A program made the position numbers and the translations under genes. 35,196 nt of DNA, taken from contig CAMVDF010000003.1 in the NCBI GenBank assembly GCA_947166195.1, positions 1-35,196 of the forward strand, given 5' to 3'. Within the stretch, counting starts at the first letter, position 1. Each line of letters starts with the position of its first letter. Of the stretch, positions 7,002 to 13,140 are shown piece after piece. The DNA comes from an uncultured Lachnospiraceae bacterium (GTDB taxonomy: Bacteria > Bacillota > Clostridia > Lachnospirales > Lachnospiraceae). The notes beneath the pieces are model-generated. The model was not told the origin of the DNA, did not search any database, and saw nothing but the letters and a program-made list of their open reading frames with translations.

Positions 7002-8477
7002 CTAGAACTGGAAATAAATGAACTGCTGTGTGGTTCCGCCGTTTAATGCTTCAACTATCACAAAGGTGGTCAAAGCGGCATATATCACCCATCTGACGGG
7101 CATTTTTAGTTTCCCGAAAAGGGCGTATATATCGGTCTTCAGGGCTGCAAAATCCACAGCCATGAGGATGACTATGTAGATGAAAAGCCGAAGGACCATC
7201 TTGTTATAGAGATTCATATTGTTGAGCATCATCAGGTAGGAATTTACGGGATGTCCGAGTCCCCTTGCCATATGGGTGATGATGTGGGCGATGTCCCCTA
7301 TGCTGTCTGCCCTGAAAAAACTCCAGGCAAAGGAAACAAGGGCAAAGGTAAGTATGAAGTGTCCGATATTCCAGGGTATGGATCGTTTGATATCTTTTTC
7401 TTTCATGGTCCTGTATTCTTTTTTTGCAAGATGCCTGTGGCAGAAGTTTTCTGTTATCTGATAGATGCCGTGCAGGGCGCCCCAGAGGACAAAGGTCCAG
7501 TTGGCACCGTGCCACATGCCTGAAAGCAGAAAGGTCACCATCAGGTTAAAGGCATTTCTTTTTTCGGAGCATCTGTTGCCGCCCAGAGGAATATATACAT
7601 AGTCACGGAACCATGTGGAAAGAGAGATATGCCACCGGCTCCAGAATTCTTTCACGCTCCTTGAAAAATAGGGACTTTTGAAATTTGTCATCAGATCGAC
7701 ATTGAAAAGCTTTGCGGTCCCTATGGCAATATCCGAATATCCGGAAAAGTCGCAATATATCTGAAAGGTGAAAAGGACCGTGGCCATGATGAGTGTCAGT
7801 CCGAAATACCGGGTCGGGTCGTCAAATACCACATCCACATAGCGTGTCAGGGTATCTGCCACGACCAGTTTTTTTGAAAAGCCCCAGAGCATCTGTCGCA
7901 GGCCTTCCGAGGCGCGTTTTTCGTCAAAGTGTCTTTCTTCATACAGCTGGGGCATGAGTTCTTTTGCCCTGCCGATGGGACCTGACATGATCTGCGGAAA
8001 AAAGGATACGAAGAGAAGATATCGGATGAAGTTTTTTTCCGGTTTTACCGTTCCTTTGTAAACATCAATGAGATATCCAAGGGCCTGAAAGGTGAAAAAA
8101 GATATGCCTGCAGGCAGCAGGATCTTTTTTGTGAAGGGCTGGACCGGGATGGAAAGGAAGCTGCAGACCTTTTCAAATGTTTCCAGGGTGAAGTTAAAAT
8201 ACTTAAAGAATGCCAGCAGAAGTATACACAGGATCAGCGCCGTGACAAGGACGGCTTTCCTGTTTTTCCTGCTTTCCGTTTTTTCAAGAATGACAGCTGC
8301 CTCATAGGTGATAAAAGCATCCGCTAGGATGAGAAGGACATAGGCCGGTCCTCCGAACATGTAAAAGATGAGAGAGGCTGCTGTCAGTATGATGTATCTG
8401 AATTTATGAGGGACCGCCCAGTACAGACAAAATATCACAGGAAGAAAAAGGGCGTATCCGAAGGATGTAAAAAGCAT
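7002..8477 (-). CDS. MBOAT family membrane O-acyltransferase (AlgI/DltB/PatA-like)
   Basis: A 491-residue polytopic protein with the MBOAT signature: SGPIGRAKELMPQL, FWSRWHISLSTWFRDYVYIPLGG and SGMWHGANWTFVLWG, the last with the invariant active-site His323. The N-terminus MLFTSFGYALFLPVIFCLYW is typical of AlgI-like proteins. The family carries acyl groups (usually acetyl) across the membrane onto exported polysaccharides or teichoic acids, with an SGNH-type partner. That partner is the next gene downstream. No dltA or dltC is nearby, so D-alanylation is unlikely and O-acetylation of a surface glycan is the best guess. The start is 10 bases after the carbamate kinase stop, with AAGG 8 bases before the ATG. 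Confidence 0.93.
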   Translation of the reverse strand: MLFTSFGYALFLPVIFCLYWAVPHKFRYIILTAASLIFYMFGGPAYVLLILADAFITYEAAVILEKTESRKNRKAVLVTALILCILLLAFFKYFNFTLETFEKVCSFLSIPVQPFTKKILLPAGISFFTFQALGYLIDVYKGTVKPEKNFIRYLLFVSFFPQIMSGPIGRAKELMPQLYEERHFDEKRASEGLRQMLWGFSKKLVVADTLTRYVDVVFDDPTRYFGLTLIMATVLFTFQIYCDFSGYSDIAIGTAKLFNVDLMTNFKSPYFSRSVKEFWSRWHISLSTWFRDYVYIPLGGNRCSEKRNAFNLMVTFLLSGMWHGANWTFVLWGALHGIYQITENFCHRHLAKKEYRTMKEKDIKRSIPWNIGHFILTFALVSFAWSFFRADSIGDIAHIITHMARGLGHPVNSYLMMLNNMNLYNKMVLRLFIYIVILMAVDFAALKTDIYALFGKLKMPVRWVIYAALTTFVIVEALNGGTTQQFIYFQF

Positions 8478-8487
8478 GCTGTATACC

Positions 8488-9429
8488 TTATCTGATTATG
8501 GTGGTTCCCGTATTGCCCTCTATGGCTTCCCGGGCTTTTGACAAAGAGGTGATAAGTACCTTTGATTCGGGCCTCTTTTCCAGGAAGGCTATGGCTGCCT
8601 CGATCTTGGGCTTCATGGTGCCCTCCCCGAACTGTCCCTCGTCGAGATATTTTTTTGCTTCACTCGTGCTCATCATGGCAATGGATCTTTCGGTTTCTTT
8701 TTCAAAATCGATCTTTACCGAATCTATTCCGGTGAGGATGATGAGCATGTCTGCATCCGTATCTACTGCAAGACGGGATGCGATGCTGTCCTTTTCGATG
8801 ACTGCGGATGCTCCGCGCAGGGCTCCGTTCTGTTCTATAACGGGGATCCCGCCGCCGCCGGCGGCAATGACGACGGCACCGGAATCCGAAAGAGTCTTGA
8901 TGGCCTCGATCTCAACTATATGCAGCGGTTCGGGAGTGGCAACAACTCTCAGATATCCTTTTCCGGGATCTTCGACGGTGAAGTTTCCCTTTCTTTCCTC
9001 CATGGCCGCTTCCTCGGCTGTCATATGCCTGCCGATCTTTTTCGTCGGGTGATAAAAGGCGTCATCATAGGCATCAACAGTAACCTGGGTGAGTATCGTG
9101 GCAACGGATTTGTCTATTCCGCGCTTTAAAAGCTCTGCCTTGAGGGAGTTCTGGATATCATATCCCACATAGCCCTGGCTCATGGCGGTGCATACGCACA
9201 TTGCGGCAGGGGTGTAATCGGGATATATCCTGCGAAGCTCTGTCATCGCTTTGTGGATCATCGAGACCTGAGGTCCGTTTGAATGAGTGATGATGAGTTC
9301 GTAATCATCCTCGATAAGGTCAGCCAGGGCTTTTGCTGTTTCTTTGACCGCATCCCACTGTTCCAAAGTGGTATATCCCAGGGCGTCATGTCCAAGTGAT
9401 ACAACTGCTTTTATCTTTCCCATTTTCAT
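8488..9429 (-). CDS. Divergent carbamate kinase-like amino-acid kinase
   Basis: The 313-residue length and overall pattern match carbamate kinase, which makes ATP from carbamoyl phosphate and ADP. The evidence is the GGGGIPVI loop, IEKDSIASRLAVDTDADMLIILTGIDSV, GTMKPKIEAAI and the C-terminal EGNTGTTI. Two conserved phosphate/substrate loops are altered. The usual N-terminal ALGGNA reads SLGHDA (residues 11-16), and the usual THGNGPQVG reads THSNGPQVS. No arcA, arcB or other deiminase gene is present. The ATG at 9429 overlaps the stop of the LspA-like gene (ATGA); the second ATG at 9423 has better spacing to AAGGAAG and could be the true start. It may be a true carbamate kinase or a relative acting on another acyl phosphate. 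Confidence 0.82.
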   Translation of the reverse strand: MKMGKIKAVVSLGHDALGYTTLEQWDAVKETAKALADLIEDDYELIITHSNGPQVSMIHKAMTELRRIYPDYTPAAMCVCTAMSQGYVGYDIQNSLKAELLKRGIDKSVATILTQVTVDAYDDAFYHPTKKIGRHMTAEEAAMEERKGNFTVEDPGKGYLRVVATPEPLHIVEIEAIKTLSDSGAVVIAAGGGGIPVIEQNGALRGASAVIEKDSIASRLAVDTDADMLIILTGIDSVKIDFEKETERSIAMMSTSEAKKYLDEGQFGEGTMKPKIEAAIAFLEKRPESKVLITSLSKAREAIEGNTGTTIIR

Positions 9430-9812
9430 ACTTCCTTTTCTTCCTTGAAACTTTTCAGAGCGATCATGAACGCTCCGGCAAATATGGCAAAATCCGAGAT
9501 GTTATATACCGTGCTGCCAATCTTTATATAATCGGTCACATAGCCTTTGAAGATCCTCTCGTAGGTGTTTGATAGTGCCCCGCCGAGTATCAGGGCACTT
9601 CCCGCGGATCTGTCATTTCCAAAGACTGCTCTTTTTGCAAAAAAAACCGTGAGTATGGCGGAAACTGCAGCAACGACATACTGGTGATCGTCGAGTCTGT
9701 TATGTGCAAAGCCCCTGTTTTTTGTTATCAGGGGCTCCTTTATCTTTGATTTTATTATGCAGTCTGTTATCGCTACAGCCGACGACAGAGCAAGAAATTC
9801 ACCCGTTCGCAT
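9426..9812 (-). CDS. Signal peptidase II-like membrane protein with altered catalytic Asp
   Basis: A 128-residue polytopic protein with the LspA layout: a first helix with TDCIIKSKI (compare the D-x-x-x-K of LspA), NRGFAHN (compare N-x-G), GGALSNTYERIFKGYVTDYI and VYNISDFAIFAGAF. LspA is an aspartyl protease that cuts prolipoprotein signal peptides. Its two catalytic Asp residues lie in the N-x-x-D-R and N-x-x-D motifs. Here the first is Glu85 (codon GAG) and the second is Asp107. The protein is also shorter than the usual 150-170 residues. The start overlaps clpX by 14 bases and its stop overlaps the kinase start by 4. It could be a weakly active peptidase, a differently specific paralogue or a non-catalytic relative. 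Confidence 0.7.
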   Translation of the reverse strand: MRTGEFLALSSAVAITDCIIKSKIKEPLITKNRGFAHNRLDDHQYVVAAVSAILTVFFAKRAVFGNDRSAGSALILGGALSNTYERIFKGYVTDYIKIGSTVYNISDFAIFAGAFMIALKSFKEEKEV

Positions 9813-11373
9813 AGCCGATCCTCGGGACGGAATCCTGCGAGCCGCCTCTCATCACGATGCCCGGGCTTCCCTTGCCCTCTACAAATTCATCGGTGATGAT
9901 CACCCGGCCTATATTTTCATCCTTCGGGACTTCATACATGATATCAAGCATGAATTCCTCGATCACCGCACGAAGGGCTCTTGCACCGGTTTCCTTTTCC
10001 AGAGCCTTTTTTGCGATCAGATGAAGGGCTTCATCCGTAAATTCAAGCTTCACCTCATCCATCTCAAGCAATGCCTCGTACTGTTTCGTGATAGCATTTC
10101 TGGGTTCTTTCAGGATCCTGACAAGGGCGTCCTCATTCAGTCCTTCAAGTGAACAGATGATGGGCATCCTGCCGACGAATTCGGGGATCATGCCAAAGGT
10201 TTTGACATCCTCTACCGTGACCTTTTGCAGGATGTTCTTTTCCTTGTCCCACTTGTCTTTAAGCTCTGCATTGAAACCGATGGAGGTTTCCTTTCGGAGC
10301 CTCTGTTTGATGATATCATCCAGATCCGGGAAGGCTCCTCCGCAGATGAACAGGATGTTCTTTGTGTTTATCTTTGCCATGGGGACCATGGCATTTTTGC
10401 TGTTTGCCCCTACAGGGACTTCTATGACGGAGCCTTCGAGAAGCTTGAGCATGCCCTGCTGGACGCTTTCCCCGCTCACATCACGGGTGGTGGCGTTCTT
10501 TTTTCTGGCAAGCTTGTCGATCTCGTCTATGAAGATGATCCCGCATTCGGCCCTTTCCACATCGTTTCCGGCAGCGGTCAGAAGTTTGCTGACAACCGAT
10601 TCGATATCATCTCCGATGTAGCCTGCCTCAGTGAGAGAGGTGGCATCCGCTATGGCAAGAGGAACGTCAAGAAGCTTTGCAAGAGTCTGGACGAGATAGG
10701 TCTTTCCGCAGCCCGTGGGTCCTATCATGAGTATATTTGATTTTTCGATCTCCCTTTTGTTTGTATCGGAAAGATCGGCGTTCACTCTCTTGTAATGATT
10801 GTAGACCGCAACAGAAATGACCTTTTTTGCATGCTCCTGTCCGATCACATATTCATCAAGCATTTCCCTGATCCTGTGCGGCTTGGGGATCTTTGACAGA
10901 TCAAACTGTTTTTTCAGGGCATCGGGATCCTTCTTTTTTGCCTTTGGCTTTGGAGCGCCCAGTCCCAGGCTGCCAAAATCCGACAGGTTGAGGAACTGTA
11001 TGTTTGGTATCCCGAAAAATCCGGCGCCGGGATTTCCCTGTGTCTCCTCTTCCTGCGTTTCCTCTTCAGGGGTTTCATCCGGAACGGTTTCCTCAACACT
11101 GATATCCTCAGCAGAGGCCTTTTCCTTTATTACTGTTTTTTCACCTTCCGGTCCGTCCGTCTTTTCCTGTTCCTTTGGCTGCGCTGCCGCCTGAGTGTTG
11201 AAGGGATCTGCAAAGCCGAAGCGGGACATGGATTCCAAAGAGGTCCTCATGCAGTCGCTGCACATATTGATGCCTCCGGGCAGATGAAACATGCTGCCGG
11301 CATCCTTGTCGCTTCTCCTGCAGATCGAGCAGTATTCGGTTTTATTATTCTGATCATTTGTATTTTCAGGCAT
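9799..11373 (-). CDS. clpX: ClpX-type AAA+ unfoldase with long acidic linker
   Basis: ClpX unfolds substrates and feeds them to ClpP. The N-terminal zinc-binding domain has Cys15, Cys18, Cys38 and Cys41. The AAA+ core begins near residue 162 (IPKPHRIREMLDEYVIGQE) and has Walker A GPTGCGKT (218-225), pore loop GYIG (251-254), Walker B IIFIDE (279-284) and the ClpP-docking loop IGF (365-367), so ClpP binding looks intact. Between them is a Glu/Thr-rich linker of about 110 residues, making 524 residues against about 420 in ordinary ClpX. It leads a five-gene operon with envelope genes, not clpP or lon. Its promoter carries a palindrome over the start site. Whether a standard clpX also exists elsewhere cannot be seen here. 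Confidence 0.92.
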   Translation of the reverse strand: MPENTNDQNNKTEYCSICRRSDKDAGSMFHLPGGINMCSDCMRTSLESMSRFGFADPFNTQAAAQPKEQEKTDGPEGEKTVIKEKASAEDISVEETVPDETPEEETQEEETQGNPGAGFFGIPNIQFLNLSDFGSLGLGAPKPKAKKKDPDALKKQFDLSKIPKPHRIREMLDEYVIGQEHAKKVISVAVYNHYKRVNADLSDTNKREIEKSNILMIGPTGCGKTYLVQTLAKLLDVPLAIADATSLTEAGYIGDDIESVVSKLLTAAGNDVERAECGIIFIDEIDKLARKKNATTRDVSGESVQQGMLKLLEGSVIEVPVGANSKNAMVPMAKINTKNILFICGGAFPDLDDIIKQRLRKETSIGFNAELKDKWDKEKNILQKVTVEDVKTFGMIPEFVGRMPIICSLEGLNEDALVRILKEPRNAITKQYEALLEMDEVKLEFTDEALHLIAKKALEKETGARALRAVIEEFMLDIMYEVPKDENIGRVIITDEFVEGKGSPGIVMRGGSQDSVPRIGYANG

Positions 11374-11393
11374 GTTTAACCTTTCGTATCGCG

Positions 11394-11409
11394 TGAAAAA
11401 TATTTTTCA
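11394..11409. promoter_or_regulatory. Perfect palindrome over the clpX transcription start (candidate operator)
   Basis: TGAAAAATATTTTTCA is a perfect 16-bp inverted repeat directly downstream of the clpX -10 box, covering the expected start near 11402. The position is typical of a repressor operator. I do not recognise it as a CtsR, HrcA or LexA site. The AT-rich core could make it partly a chance palindrome. Confidence 0.5.
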
Positions 11410-11437
11410 TTGTATCACGGCTTCAGACTTTTGTCAT
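11409..11437 (-). promoter_or_regulatory. Promoter of the clpX operon
   Basis: Read on the minus strand: -35 ATGACA (11432-11437), 17-bp spacer, -10 TACAAT (11409-11414) preceded by TGA, an extended -10. A quasi-inverted repeat GGCTTCA/TGAAAGCC (11419-11444) overlaps it directly after the upstream dehydrogenase stop. That repeat may end the upstream transcript, though it has no T-run. Confidence 0.7.
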
Positions 11438-11444
11438 GAAAGCC

Positions 11445-12809
11445 TCACGAGAGGATCCTTCGGGCCACATAAACACCGCTGGCGGATGCATGTGAAAGCG
11501 AGTGTGTCACTCCGCTTCCGTCACCGATGATATATAAACCTTTGTAGGCTGTTTCAAGATCGTCGTTTACTTCAACCTCCATGTTGTAGAATTTCACCTC
11601 CACACCGTAGAGAAGGGTATCATCATTTGCGGTTCCGGGAGCGATCTTGTCGAGAGCGTAGATCATCTCGAGTATTCCGTCCATGATCCTCTTGGGTAGA
11701 ACAAGGCTTAAGTCTCCGGGTTCTGCCTGGAGGGTAGGGGTGACAAAGTTTTCACTGATCCTCTTTGCCGTGCTTCTCCTGCCTCTGATGATATCTCCGA
11801 AACGCTGGACTATGACGCCGCCCCCGAGCATGTTTGAAAGCCTGGCGATGCTTTCCCCGTATCCGTTGCTGTCCTTGAAGGGCTCCGAAAAATGCTTTGC
11901 CACAAGCAGGGCAAAGTTCGTGTTCTTCGTCCTCTTTTCGGGATCTTCAAAGCTGTGGCCGTTGACAGTGACTATGCCGTTTGTGTTTTCTGTAACAACA
12001 CTGCCGTAAGGATTCATGCAAAAGGTCCTGACCCGGTCCTCAAATTTTTCCGTACGGTAAACGATCTTGCTCTCATAGAGTTCATCCGTCAGATGGGCAA
12101 AAAGCACGGCGGGAAGCTCGACCCTGACGCCGATATCCACCCTGTTCGACTTTGTGGGTATGTCGAGGCTTTTGCAGGTCTCCTCCATCCATTTGCTGCC
12201 TATCCTTCCGGCTGAGACTATGCACTTTTTACACCCGTATTTTTCGTCCTTTGTATGTATGATGAAGCCGTCGTCTGTTTTTTCAATGCTCTCCACGGGA
12301 GTCATAAAGAAAAACGTGGCTTTTTCACTGAGTCTTGCATAAAGGTTTTTGAGAACTATGTAATTGATGTCCGTCCCCAGATGCCTGACCGATGCATCAA
12401 GGAGCTGGAGCTTGTTTTGCATGCACACCTTTTTCAGATCGGTGTTTGTGGTTGAATAAAGCTTTGTACCCTCACCTCCGTTTGCCAGGTTGATGGTATC
12501 CACATATTCCATGAGTTTCACTGCTTCATCACGGCCTATGTGCTCATGGAGGGTGCCGCCGAAATCATTTGTGATATTGTATTTCCCATCGGAAAAAGCT
12601 CCCGCACCGCCGAAACCGCTCATTATCGAGCAGCTTTTGCAGTGGATGCAGTTTTTGACTTTCACTCCGTCTATGGGACATTTTCTGTCCTCAAGGGAGT
12701 GACCGGCTTCAAAAACGGCGACCTTCAGGGAAGGGTCATTTTTTGTCAGCTCATATGCGGCAAATATTCCGCCGGGACCGGCGCCTATAATGATCACATC
12801 AAAATCCAT
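11445..12809 (-). CDS. FAD-dependent dehydrogenase, COG2509 type
   Basis: A 454-residue flavoprotein beginning with a Rossmann FAD-binding motif, DFDVIIIGAGPGGIFAAYEL. Early on it has a Cys-rich stretch, DRKCPIDGVKVKNCIHCKSC, followed by GFGGAGAFSDGKYN, and it ends with GLYIIGDGSGVTHSLSHASASG, a second FAD contact. This combination is characteristic of the uncharacterised FAD-dependent dehydrogenase family COG2509. The cysteines could bind a metal or take part in redox chemistry, but the reaction is unknown. It has its own promoter and a good Shine-Dalgarno (GGAGGT, 8 bases before the ATG). It sits 71 bases upstream of clpX and appears to be a single-gene unit. Confidence 0.85.
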   Translation of the reverse strand: MDFDVIIIGAGPGGIFAAYELTKNDPSLKVAVFEAGHSLEDRKCPIDGVKVKNCIHCKSCSIMSGFGGAGAFSDGKYNITNDFGGTLHEHIGRDEAVKLMEYVDTINLANGGEGTKLYSTTNTDLKKVCMQNKLQLLDASVRHLGTDINYIVLKNLYARLSEKATFFFMTPVESIEKTDDGFIIHTKDEKYGCKKCIVSAGRIGSKWMEETCKSLDIPTKSNRVDIGVRVELPAVLFAHLTDELYESKIVYRTEKFEDRVRTFCMNPYGSVVTENTNGIVTVNGHSFEDPEKRTKNTNFALLVAKHFSEPFKDSNGYGESIARLSNMLGGGVIVQRFGDIIRGRRSTAKRISENFVTPTLQAEPGDLSLVLPKRIMDGILEMIYALDKIAPGTANDDTLLYGVEVKFYNMEVEVNDDLETAYKGLYIIGDGSGVTHSLSHASASGVYVARRILS

Positions 12810-12837
12810 TGAATATACCTCCGAAAAAGATGTTCTT

Positions 12838-12866
12838 ATTATAGTTGAAACTTGTCTTTTTTACAA
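12838..12866 (-). promoter_or_regulatory. Promoter of the FAD dehydrogenase gene
   Basis: Read on the minus strand: -35 TTGTAA (12861-12866), 17-bp spacer, consensus -10 TATAAT (12838-12843). The start near 12831 gives a short leader of about 22 bases with GGAGGT. Confidence 0.75.
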
Positions 12867-12868
12867 TA

Positions 12869-12898
12869 AAACGGCATCGAACGGACAGAATGCCGTTT
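12869..12898. repeat. Inverted repeat upstream of the FAD dehydrogenase promoter
   Basis: AAACGGCAT (12869-12877) and ATGCCGTTT (12890-12898) form a perfect 9-bp inverted repeat with a 12-base loop, 2 bp beyond the -35 box. It may be an upstream regulator site. As RNA it would be a hairpin, but no gene reads into it on either strand, so terminator function is unlikely. Confidence 0.5.
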
Positions 12899-12958
12899 AG
12901 TGTGCAAACCCCGAAAAATCAGCGTGTCAGACAGAATAATTATGAGGAGAGAAATTTT

Positions 12959-13024
12959 ATGTTTGCTTATTATGTAAATCTATGCTATAGTTTCACTATA
13001 TGTTGTTGTCAGGGTGGAGTTTGA
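12959..13024 (+). CDS. Possible 21-residue leader ORF
   Basis: An ATG at 12959 has GAGGAGAG at a 7-base spacing and opens a 21-codon frame ending at TGA 13022-13024. The peptide is short and hydrophobic with three consecutive Cys near its end, unlike any family I know. Its stop codon lies in the loop of the GGTGG/CCACC hairpin. However, the promoter proposed at 12963-12991 lies inside this frame, so translation needs transcription from further upstream, where I see no good promoter. Probably chance. Confidence 0.15.
   Translation: MFAYYVNLCYSFTICCCQGGV
12963..12991 (+). promoter_or_regulatory. Extended -10 promoter of the amidase operon
   Basis: -35-like TTGCTT (12963-12968), 17-bp spacer, -10 TATAGT (12986-12991) with the extension TGC. 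Start near 12998 gives a leader of about 140 bases before the amidase ATG. Confidence 0.6.
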
Positions 13025-13140
13025 CCACCATATATACATCAGTTTCGGCTGTGACGGGACTTTGCGGCGTCTGTCGTCCGGTGCAGCCCGGCATTTTTAG
13101 GAAAGACAAAATTTTTGAGGAGATCCAAGGAGTTTTTATT
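12998..13140 (+). other. Structured 5' leader of the amidase gene
   Basis: The 331-base gap 12810-13140 holds two promoters, an inverted repeat and this leader. The leader can form GGTGG/CCACC (13013-13017 with 13025-13029) and a longer hairpin: GGCTG/CAGCC (13047-13051 with 13084-13088) enclosing GGAC/GTCC (13057-13060 with 13076-13079). A competing CCGG/CCGG pairing (13078-13081 with 13088-13091) followed by ATTTTTA would exclude the second hairpin. I checked by eye for c-di-GMP, cobalamin and other common riboswitch cores and recognised none. Confidence 0.4.

Noticed and set aside
7002..8477. DltB of a D-alanylation operon
   Set aside because: No dltA, dltC or dltD is adjacent; AlgI-like motifs and an SGNH-like partner favour polysaccharide O-acylation.
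8488..9429. Arginine deiminase (arc) operon
   Set aside because: Only a kinase-like gene is present, with divergent loops; no arcA, arcB or arcD lies within the window.
12869..12898. Intrinsic terminator
   Set aside because: The stem is good, but no gene is transcribed into it and it sits upstream of the promoter it would end.
13000..13140. 47-residue extension of the amidase frame
   Set aside because: The clear AAGGAG before 13141 is followed by a proper signal peptide. The extension has no ribosome-binding site and covers the structured leader.
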